Shown: positions 44,501 through 51,107 of the stretch, piece by piece
Layout of the letters: each line of letters starts with the position of its first letter
How positions within the stretch are numbered: the stretch's first letter is position 1
Origin: Amphibiibacter pelophylacis
GTDB taxonomy: Bacteria; Pseudomonadota; Gammaproteobacteria; Burkholderiales; Burkholderiaceae_C
NCBI RefSeq assembly: GCF_037688875.1
Contig: NZ_JAWDIE010000013.1
Coordinates: 1-64,000 of the forward strand
Direction of reading: 5' to 3'
DNA: 64,000 bases
Program-made: the position numbers and the translations under genes
Notes under the pieces: model-generated
Database searches by the model: none
The model's input: the letters and a program-made list of their open reading frames with translations, nothing else
Told to the model about the DNA's origin: nothing

Positions 44501-46270
44501 CAGGTTCTGCAGCGCCACGGTCTGGGCCTCGCCCACTTTCGGGGCGTTGCGCGCCTGCGCCTGCAGCTTCAGGGCCAGATCGCGGGCCGCGCCCACGCCC
44601 AGCGTGCCTTTCAGGTCGACCTGCGCCAGCGCCGTGGACCAGCGCTGCGGCCAGGCCAGATCGGCACCGCCCGGCACCAGCGCCTGCAGCTTGACCGTGC
44701 CACTGAGCGATCCGGCCGGCGCCTGCGCCGCCAGCGCCCGGGGCTGAAGCTGGTCCAGCCCCAGCGTGGCATTGAGCGTGCGACCCTGCCAGCGCGCCTG
44801 CGTCTGCAGCCGTGCGGGCGCCTGGCCCGGCGCGGTCAGACGCAGATCACTGTCCAGAGCGGCCTGGCTCAGGGCCAGCAGCGGGTCGGTGGCGAACTGC
44901 GCGGCGTCCAGATCGGCCTGCGCTTTCAGATCGCCTGAAATCGCTCCGGCGGGCGCGGCTGGGGACCACACACGCGGCTGAACGCCCTCAAGCTGCACAG
45001 TGGCCTGCGCCTGGGCATCGGCCCAGCGCCCGCTGGCGCTGATGCGCCCGGCCTCGCTGCTGGCCAGTCCCAGGCGGGCGACCAGGCTGTTCACCGTCAC
45101 CTGCAGGGCGCTGGCCGCCTCGCCTTTCTGCGGCAGAACAACCTGCCCATCGAGCTGGACGGAGCGCACCGGCAGGCGCTGATCCGGCCAGGCGCCGGGC
45201 TGGCTATTGTCCAGATCGGCCTTGAGCGCGATCGGCGCCTTCAGCCCCGTGCTGCCCACGGTGACGCTGCCGCCCAGCCGCGTGCGCGGCGCCTGCGCGC
45301 TGAAGAGGCTCAGGTCCAGCGCCGCCAGACGCGCATCCAGCGCGCTGACCGGCCACAGCGCCCACGGCTGAATCTGGCCCTGCACCTTGAGCGAGGGCGC
45401 CTGATCCAGCGCCTGAGACGCCGTGCGCGGCTGCGCCTGCAGCCCAGCCTGCGCGGCCAGATCGGTCAGCGGGCCGTTCAGGCTGGCCTGCGCCGACCAG
45501 TCGAAATCGGCCAGCGCGCCGGTGTAGCGGACGGCGTCGGCGGCGCCACTGTCCTGCGCAGGCCCCGCCTTGAAGGACAGCGACACCGGCAGCGGCGCGT
45601 CAGCGCCCACGCTGAGCTGGGCGGCAGCGCGCACGCGCTCCCACTCGACCTGGTTGAGCGTGATGCGGTGCACATCGCCCGTCTGCAGGCTGAAATCCAG
45701 ACCGCGCACCGGCGGCAGGTCGTCCACGGCGATTTCCCGCACGCGCACCGAATCGAGCTTGAGCTGCACCGGCAGGCGCAGGCTGGTCGGGGCGGGCTGC
45801 GCCGGGGTCGGCGGCACCGGGCGGGTTTTGACGACCACGCGATCCACCTGCAGCGCGGGCAGATTCAGCCCCAGCCACGCGCCTTGGGCCGGCCGCCAGT
45901 TCCACTGGGCGCCACGCCAGGCGAGCTTTTCCAGCAGCACATCGGCGCCAGCGGTGCTGACGCGGATCTCGCTGGCACTGAAGTTGGCGTCGGTCAGTGC
46001 GCCGCTGACGCCGGTGATGGCCACTTTGGGCGCGCCGGGCACTTTGTCCAAGAGCGCGGGCAGACGGTCCAGCGCCTGGCGCGTGCCCGATTCGGTGCCC
46101 AGCACCCACGCCGTCAGGCCCAGGATGACGAGCAAAACCCCGGCGATCAGCCCCAGCGGCACGCCCAGCCACCAGCGCCAGCGGCCCCGCCGCACGGTTT
46201 CGGGGACGTGGGCGGACGGCGACGGGTTGTCGGTGCGGGGATCGGAAGAATCAGGGGTGCTGCTCGCCAT
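41540..46270 (-). CDS. tamB: Translocation and assembly module protein TamB
   Basis: TamB is a large inner-membrane-anchored periplasmic beta-taco protein. It spans to TamA and takes part in outer-membrane protein insertion and phospholipid transport. The 1576 residues start with a cytoplasmic tail and one membrane helix (about 30-53), then long beta-rich repeats. The C-terminal DUF490/TamB domain (about last 400 residues) holds Gly-Leu-Ile-Asp-Ile-Ser-Gly-Leu and ends Gly-Trp-Ser-Trp-Asn-Pro-Glu. The length is larger than the E. coli protein (1259). It starts seven bases after tamA, so the two are cotranslated. Confidence 0.93.
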   Translation of the reverse strand: MASSTPDSSDPRTDNPSPSAHVPETVRRGRWRWWLGVPLGLIAGVLLVILGLTAWVLGTESGTRQALDRLPALLDKVPGAPKVAITGVSGALTDANFSASEIRVSTAGADVLLEKLAWRGAQWNWRPAQGAWLGLNLPALQVDRVVVKTRPVPPTPAQPAPTSLRLPVQLKLDSVRVREIAVDDLPPVRGLDFSLQTGDVHRITLNQVEWERVRAAAQLSVGADAPLPVSLSFKAGPAQDSGAADAVRYTGALADFDWSAQASLNGPLTDLAAQAGLQAQPRTASQALDQAPSLKVQGQIQPWALWPVSALDARLAALDLSLFSAQAPRTRLGGSVTVGSTGLKAPIALKADLDNSQPGAWPDQRLPVRSVQLDGQVVLPQKGEAASALQVTVNSLVARLGLASSEAGRISASGRWADAQAQATVQLEGVQPRVWSPAAPAGAISGDLKAQADLDAAQFATDPLLALSQAALDSDLRLTAPGQAPARLQTQARWQGRTLNATLGLDQLQPRALAAQAPAGSLSGTVKLQALVPGGADLAWPQRWSTALAQVDLKGTLGVGAARDLALKLQAQARNAPKVGEAQTVALQNLQLAWGPKARLSAQGQLGWLPGTATRPHGLALGLKAQSRDLDPLLLLATLQGQAAPAQASAVNADIDLSGQGSLPALWPSDEAARRKALDAALSAWQGQVQARLLPGQWQGLPFSGDIQARRTAGRWQQMQGQVNAAGNSAQWVVDTAARPVRVALVDGLNLPAPLRDLLGLPLRAQIQAPDLSRANALLPPGSALRLGGQVQGDLRWNPAQQRLQGDLKAQKVRATPWSLASADAVVDLSLNPREPFTARARVQALTQQQGDKAVDILRSAALDTTGTLADHRLNLSVRSDTPLPPQLLDLIARPVSTQAAVKPVQTGSTASSRQVVRSVAAAALPVPASSGTGLDVQLSGRWAAGTASSWTWDSQIQQLRVLALPQDDVKPGQKPGQTLVAAQVDPVRVQLAGQGTAPRKATLTPTTLRAIGVALDLKAASWEAAPAGGTPRWAVDAALTPIAIQPWVQRLSPGVQWTGDLRMGAKILASQGPRGIQVDASLRRDSGDIGAPEIGLTSLGLSDWQIALQASNGVWTLKHTQRATRVGAIDADLVVRTPPQAFPQPDSPMSGNLVLDISDLRSFSGALPPGWTLGGRLDTRARVSGTVGAPLLQGELSGRTLSVRNVLQGVNLTDGELDLAMNNTTATLRSLRLRGGQGELTATGTAQLGASPTLSLNAMAREFQVLGRVDRRVSVSGRSTVNISAERIAVQGDFRADEGLIDISGLGGASALDDDVRVVRVNDPPPTDDSTAARPAARKLDLQVGVDLGQKLRLRGRGINTLLQGQLRITNPNGRLAVNGEVRTEGGTYKAYGQDLLIDRGVISFVGPPAAPRLDILALRRNMDQPVGVRITGSSSNPRVALYSVPDRSDVDKLSLLMLGREPDNLGQDETALLQKAALAILSGEGGSPTDSLLKQIGLTDFGIGQTDSNGVRSTVVTLGKQIGQNLYIGYERGLNASEGSWQLLYRLGKNFRLRARAGSENSVDISRGWSWNPE

Positions 46271-46277
46271 GCGGGCC

Positions 46278-48191
46278 TCAGAAGGTCATGCCCACGTTCA
46301 GGTGCAGGCGCGGTTTGGCGGATTCGTTGCCTTTGGCCACGTCGATGCTCAAGGCGCCAATCGGGCTGCGCACGCGCACGCCCACGCCATAGCCCAGAGC
46401 GGGTCTGAGTTCGCCCCAGGAGTTGGCGGCGCGCCCGGCATCGACAAAGACGGCGCCCAGCAGGATGGGCAGGGATTCGAGGATGGGCCGCGACAGCTCC
46501 ACGCTGCTGGTGAACAGGTGCGAGCCCCCGCCCACGGGCGTCAGGCCGCGGTAGCCATAGCCGCGCACCGAGTTGTCGCCGCCCGCGTGAAAGGCGATGC
46601 TGTCCGGCAGCAGGATGGGCTTGGCCCAGATGGTGCCCAGCTCGGCGCGCGCCGTCAGCAGCACTTGCGCGGGCAGCGGCCGAAACCAGGTGTAACGCCC
46701 CAGCAGGCGCACCAGGCCCGAGCGCTCGCCCGCATCGGTCTGCGCCCACCCGCCTGCCACCGCCGCCGACACGGCGTAGCCCTGCGTGGGCAGGGCGATG
46801 TTGTCCAGGCGGCGCCACACGCCGGTGGCGTTCACGGTGACAGCGCGCGTGCCCACGCTGGGCAGGCCGCTGTCGCGCAGGCTGGTGCGGTCGAAGGCCA
46901 GGAAATAGGACCGGTCGTGATCGCGGGTTTCCAGGCGTCGCGACAGCTGCAGCCCCTGGTTGAGCGTGATCACGCCGTTGCTGTCCAGACGCTCCAGCGA
47001 GCCCCCAAACACATTGCGCCAGTAGGTGCTGCCCGGCAGCGTGCTGACATCGGCCTGCAGCAGCAGCTGGGGCCGCGACAGCACCAGGTTGTAACTGCCC
47101 GTCAGCGCCCGCCCGAAGAGGCGGCGCGACGTCTGCTCGATCTGCAGACGCGGGCCGGTTTCGGTGGCCACGCCCGCCGACACCGTGATCTGGTTGATGT
47201 CGTTTTCCTTGACGCGCACCTGCAGCGGCACTCGGGACGGATCGGCCACCTCGCCCAGGCTGGGATCAAATGTGACCAGCGAGCTTTCAAACACGCCGGT
47301 GCGCTGCAGGCGCTCCTGATAGGACAGCATGCGATCTTCAGTCAGCGCGTCGCCGGGCTTGAGGCCCGAGAGGCGCGTCACCAGATCCTCGTCCTGACGC
47401 TGGATGCCGCTGACCTGGAGATCGCCCAGGCGATACAGCGGGCCGCTGTCGGCGACCAGGTAAAGATCGGCCGTGTCCTTGCTGGCCTGCACCGTGGCGC
47501 TGGTGCCCAGCCAGCTCGCGCCCGCATAGCCTTGCGCACGCAGGCGGGTCAGCACGGCGCTTTTGGCGCTGCTCCAGGCGTCGTTGGTGAAGGGCGTGCC
47601 ACTGGGCAGAGGCCAGTCTTTGGGCAGATCCTGCGCCAGCGCCTGGGCGGCTGCGTCGCCCGCGTCGGCGCGGTCCTGCAGATCGCCCTGCAGGATCAGC
47701 TTGACCTTGCCCACCCGGGCCTGCGGACCCAACTGCACCACCAGCGTCATGGGCTGGATGCGGCCGTCCAGCGGCTGCAGGTCCAGGCGCACGTCGGCGT
47801 TGAAATAGCCCAGCGTCTGCAGCAGCGCCTCGGACTGCTGGGGCACTTCGCTGATCAGGCGCTGCCATTCGTCGGGCGACAGCGGCGCGCCGTCGGACAG
47901 CGCCTTGACGCGCAGCACATCCAGCCCCGATTCCAGCAGCTTGCGCGCGGCGCTGTTGTCTGGCTGGATGTCGTAGCTCAGACGCACATCGTCGAACGGG
48001 CTGGTGGCACCGGGATCGTCCACGGGGGCAGGAAGGGCCGAGGCGGGAGCAGCGGCCGCCGCCGTCACCGCATTGGCCGCCGTGGCCGCAGGTGCAGCCT
48101 CCTGCGCTGCCAGCCAGGGCGCCGCGACGGCCAGAGGCAGACCCAGCGCCATGCGCCGGGCCCAGACACGTGATGGCCGTTTGTGCTTCAT
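46278..48191 (-). CDS. tamA: Outer-membrane translocation module protein TamA
   Basis: TamA is an Omp85-family outer-membrane beta barrel. The 637-residue precursor has a signal peptide (about 1-30, ending Leu-Ala-Ala-Gln), an Ala/Pro linker, and about three POTRA domains (about 65-320, including Gly-Pro-Leu-Tyr-Arg-Leu-Gly-Asp-Leu-Gln-Val). The barrel carries the Omp85 motif Gly-Gly-Asp-Asn-Ser-Val-Arg-Gly-Tyr-Gly-Tyr-Arg-Gly and a terminal Val-Gly-Met-Thr-Phe targeting signal. Its ATG overlaps the VWA gene stop as ATGA, so it is translated downstream of MoxR/VWA genes. Confidence 0.93.
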   Translation of the reverse strand: MKHKRPSRVWARRMALGLPLAVAAPWLAAQEAAPAATAANAVTAAAAAPASALPAPVDDPGATSPFDDVRLSYDIQPDNSAARKLLESGLDVLRVKALSDGAPLSPDEWQRLISEVPQQSEALLQTLGYFNADVRLDLQPLDGRIQPMTLVVQLGPQARVGKVKLILQGDLQDRADAGDAAAQALAQDLPKDWPLPSGTPFTNDAWSSAKSAVLTRLRAQGYAGASWLGTSATVQASKDTADLYLVADSGPLYRLGDLQVSGIQRQDEDLVTRLSGLKPGDALTEDRMLSYQERLQRTGVFESSLVTFDPSLGEVADPSRVPLQVRVKENDINQITVSAGVATETGPRLQIEQTSRRLFGRALTGSYNLVLSRPQLLLQADVSTLPGSTYWRNVFGGSLERLDSNGVITLNQGLQLSRRLETRDHDRSYFLAFDRTSLRDSGLPSVGTRAVTVNATGVWRRLDNIALPTQGYAVSAAVAGGWAQTDAGERSGLVRLLGRYTWFRPLPAQVLLTARAELGTIWAKPILLPDSIAFHAGGDNSVRGYGYRGLTPVGGGSHLFTSSVELSRPILESLPILLGAVFVDAGRAANSWGELRPALGYGVGVRVRSPIGALSIDVAKGNESAKPRLHLNVGMTF

Positions 48192-49387
48192 CGACTCAGA
48201 CTCCCCATGGCGGCTTCCAGCCCCTGCAAACTCAAAGGATACATGCGCTGGGATACCAGCTCGCGGATCAGACCTATGCTGGGTCGATACGTCCAGACGC
48301 CCTGCGGTTCCGGGTTGAGCCACACATGGCGCGGCCAGGCCTGCAGCAGGCGGCCCAGCCAGACCGCCCCCGGTTCGGCATTGTGGTGCGCCACACTGCC
48401 CCCCACATGGGTGATTTCATAGGGGCTCATGGTGGCGTCGCCGACCAGGATCAGGCGGTAATCGCTGTTGTAAGTGTGCAGCAGCTCCTGCGTGGACAGC
48501 CGCTGGCTGGAGCCCGCGCGGCTGCGCCAGACGTGCTCGTAAACGCAGTTGTGGAAGTAGAAAAACTCCAGCTGCCGAAACTCGGATCGTGCCGCCGAGA
48601 ACAGGTTCTGCACGGCCTGGACGTGGTCGTCCATGCTGCCGCCGACGTCCATCAGCAGCAGCACCTTGACAGCGTTGCGCCGCTCGGGCACCAGTTTGAG
48701 ATCCAGCCAGCCCGCGTTGGCGGCGGTGGCGCGCACCGTGGCGTCCAGCGCCAGCTCGCTGGCCTGGCCCTGGCGGGCGAAGCGGCGCAGGCGGCGCAGC
48801 GCCATCTGCAGGGTGCGCGGGTGCAGTTCGGCGTCGCTGTCATAGTCGCGGAACTCGCGCTGCTCCCACACCTTGACCGCCTGACGCTGCCGCCCCGGGC
48901 CGCCGATGCGCACACCCTGCGGGTTGTGGCCGCCGTGCCCGAAGGGCGATGTGCCGCCCGTGCCCACCCACTTGCTGCCGCCTTCGTGGCGGCCTTTCTG
49001 CTCGTTCAGGCGCTCGTTCAGGGTCTTGAGCAGATCGTCCCAGTGGATCAGCGGGGCGTTCTTTTTGCGCTCGTCAGACAGCAGCGACTGCAGGCGCTGC
49101 ACCAGCCAGTCCAGCGGAATGTCGCGCGTCAGATCAGCGTGCGCGACACCGTCCGCCACGCCGCCGCGCACGTACTGCGCGAAGGCCAGATCAAAGCGGT
49201 CGTAGAGCGATTCGTCCTTGATCAGCGTGGCGCGCGCCAGGTGGTAAAACGCGTCCAGCGAGGGGCCTGGGCCGCCCTGATCCGCATCGAGAACGCCCGC
49301 GAGCAGCGCCTCGATCAGCGTCAGCAGCTCGCGCGGCGAGACCGGCAGCCGGTGCTGGCGCAGCACCTGGAAAAAGGCGATCAGCAT
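48188..49387 (-). CDS. CoxE-like VWA-domain protein
   Basis: The 399-residue protein belongs to the CoxE/VWA proteins that partner MoxR AAA+ ATPases. The N-terminal helical part (about 1-120) leads to a Gly-rich segment (about 135-165) and a von Willebrand A domain (about 235-385). The metal site reads Asp247-Val-Gly-Gly-Ser251 instead of Asp-x-Ser-x-Ser, so one serine ligand is missing. A later Val-Gly-Asp-Ala-Thr-Met-Ser-Pro supplies the aspartate/threonine loop. No signal peptide is present. It sits between the phosphoesterase (37-base gap) and tamA (4-base overlap). The MoxR partner is the gene two places upstream. Confidence 0.85.
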   Translation of the reverse strand: MLIAFFQVLRQHRLPVSPRELLTLIEALLAGVLDADQGGPGPSLDAFYHLARATLIKDESLYDRFDLAFAQYVRGGVADGVAHADLTRDIPLDWLVQRLQSLLSDERKKNAPLIHWDDLLKTLNERLNEQKGRHEGGSKWVGTGGTSPFGHGGHNPQGVRIGGPGRQRQAVKVWEQREFRDYDSDAELHPRTLQMALRRLRRFARQGQASELALDATVRATAANAGWLDLKLVPERRNAVKVLLLMDVGGSMDDHVQAVQNLFSAARSEFRQLEFFYFHNCVYEHVWRSRAGSSQRLSTQELLHTYNSDYRLILVGDATMSPYEITHVGGSVAHHNAEPGAVWLGRLLQAWPRHVWLNPEPQGVWTYRPSIGLIRELVSQRMYPLSLQGLEAAMGSLSR

Positions 49388-49424
49388 GGGGTGTGCGCGG
49401 CGCGGCGGCAGCTCTCGGAACGGC

Positions 49425-50249
49425 TCACGGCATGAAGCCGGTGGCCAGCGCGTGCGCCCACTCGGGGCGGCCGTTGGCCTGCGCCTGCCGGGCTGCGGCG
49501 GCGTAGTCGTAGGGCAGGGCGATCAGCAGGGCCGACCAGATGCCGCTGCGGCGCTCCAGCAGCGCATAGCGCGCGTCAGGCGAGCCGGTCTCTACCTTGT
49601 GCGGCTGTGCACCGCCCGCGCTGTAGGCCGGCAGGCCCACGCTGCCGGGATTGAGCAGCAGACGGCCGCGCCAGCGCATGGCCCGGGGCGTGTGCGTGTG
49701 ACCGCACAGCACCACGCCGACATCGGGGGCCAGACCGGAGGGGCCGCTCAGGCGCTCATCCAGCTCCTGCGCGCTGGCCAGGCGGGGGTGGCGGCCAGGC
49801 CGGTCGTCCAGGGTCTCCATCAGGCCGGTGATGTCGTCATCGGGGGTGCCGTGGCACAGCAGCACGCCGCCGCTGGTGTCATCGGCATCAGCGGCTGGAT
49901 CACGCCACAACGCGGTGGCGGGCAGCGCGGCCAGCCACGCCAGTTCCTCTTCGCCCAGCGCCGCGTGTGCGAAGGCGTCGGACGCTCCGCGCTGGCCCGA
50001 GGGACCGGGCTGCAGGATCTGGCGCTCGTGGTTGCCCGCGATCTGCAGCCAGCCGGTCTGGGCCATGAGCCGCCGGGCAGTGTCCAGCGGCCACAGCGGG
50101 CCGGAGAGGTGATCGCCCAGCGTCAGTACGCCAGTCAGCACGCCATCCACCTGGCGGCGGGAGAGATCGTCCATCACCGCCTGCAGGGCGGGCAGGTTGC
50201 CGTGGATGTCACTGAGCACCGCCAGGCGCAGGTCGCGGGGCGTGGTCAT
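49425..50249 (-). CDS. Metallophosphoesterase (calcineurin-like, YfcE/MJ0936 type)
   Basis: The 274-residue cytoplasmic protein has the complete two-metal phosphoesterase motif set: Asp-Ile-His-Gly-Asn (D14, H16), Gly-Asp-His, Gly-Asn-His-Glu and Cys-Gly-His-Thr-His. Such enzymes hydrolyse phosphodiesters or phosphomonoesters; the natural substrate is unknown. Asn-Pro-Gly-Ser-Val-Gly near the C-terminus is typical of the YfcE/MJ0936 branch. It begins three bases after the MoxR stop, splitting the usual MoxR-VWA pair, which makes a shared function plausible but unproven. Confidence 0.85.
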   Translation of the reverse strand: MTTPRDLRLAVLSDIHGNLPALQAVMDDLSRRQVDGVLTGVLTLGDHLSGPLWPLDTARRLMAQTGWLQIAGNHERQILQPGPSGQRGASDAFAHAALGEEELAWLAALPATALWRDPAADADDTSGGVLLCHGTPDDDITGLMETLDDRPGRHPRLASAQELDERLSGPSGLAPDVGVVLCGHTHTPRAMRWRGRLLLNPGSVGLPAYSAGGAQPHKVETGSPDARYALLERRSGIWSALLIALPYDYAAAARQAQANGRPEWAHALATGFMP

Positions 50250-50252
50250 GGC

Positions 50253-51098
50253 TCAGCGGCGCTGCTGCTGCATCTGCAGCAGACGCTGCAACAGGCCGGT
50301 GTCCTGCTCGTTCTTGAGCAGCGCGCCCACGTAGGGCGGCATCTCGCCTGCGGCCGCATCAAGCTGCTCGGGCGCGATGGATTCGGCCATCAGCAGCGTC
50401 AGCCAGTCGATCAGCTCCGAGGTACCGGGCTTTTTCTTGAGCCCACCGATCTGGCGCAGCGTGTCGAACTGGCGCAGTGCGGCGTCGACCAGGCGCTGCT
50501 GCGCGTCCGGGTGGTGGACGGCGACGATGCGGCGCAGCGTGTCGGTGTCCGGAAAGCGGATGTAGTGGAAAAAGCATCGGCGCAGGAAGGCGTCCGGCAG
50601 CTCTTTTTCGTTGTTGGAGGTGATGATGACCAGCGGCCGGTGGCGCGCGGTGATGATCTGACGCGTCTCGTAAACCGAGAAGCTCATGCGGTCGAGTTCG
50701 CGCAGCAGGTCGTTGGGGAACTCGATGTCGGCTTTGTCGATTTCATCGATCAGCAGCACGGCGGGCTGCTCGCACTCGAAGGCCTGCCACAGCACGCCCT
50801 GCACGATGTAGTGACCGATGTCGGCCACGCGCGCCTCGCCCAGCTGGCCGTCGCGCAGGCGGCTGACGGCGTCGTACTCGCACAGCCCCTGCTGCGCGCG
50901 CGTGGTCGATTTGACGTGCCACTGAAACAGCGGCCGATCCAGTGCGCGCGCCACCTCTTCGGCCAGCAGCGTCTTGCCGGTGCCGGGCTCGCCCTTGATC
51001 AGCAGCGGCTTTTGCAGGCGCAGCGCCGCGTTGACCGACAGCAGCAGGTCGGGGGTGGCGATGTAGCGGTCCGACCCGCGAAAGACGGCGTCGCTCAT
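50253..51098 (-). CDS. MoxR-family AAA+ ATPase
   Basis: The 281-residue ATPase is of the MoxR/RavA type that remodels proteins together with VWA partners. Walker A Gly-Glu-Pro-Gly-Thr-Gly-Lys-Thr covers 36-43. Walker B is Leu-Leu-Ile-Asp-Glu-Ile-Asp-Lys-Ala. Sensor 1 is Ile-Ile-Thr-Ser-Asn-Asn-Glu-Lys-Glu-Leu-Pro, and Phe-Leu-Arg-Arg-Cys-Phe-Phe is the arginine finger region. It starts nine bases after the OPX stop and is followed after three bases by the phosphoesterase. Cytoplasmic. It probably works with the CoxE-like protein in the same run. Confidence 0.92.
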   Translation of the reverse strand: MSDAVFRGSDRYIATPDLLLSVNAALRLQKPLLIKGEPGTGKTLLAEEVARALDRPLFQWHVKSTTRAQQGLCEYDAVSRLRDGQLGEARVADIGHYIVQGVLWQAFECEQPAVLLIDEIDKADIEFPNDLLRELDRMSFSVYETRQIITARHRPLVIITSNNEKELPDAFLRRCFFHYIRFPDTDTLRRIVAVHHPDAQQRLVDAALRQFDTLRQIGGLKKKPGTSELIDWLTLLMAESIAPEQLDAAAGEMPPYVGALLKNEQDTGLLQRLLQMQQQRR

Positions 51099-51107
51099 GT
51101 CAGGCGG

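Noticed and set aside
45570..48173. 867-codon plus-strand frame opposite tamA and tamB
   Set aside because: Shadow frame with skewed composition; tamA and tamB are full length on the minus strand.
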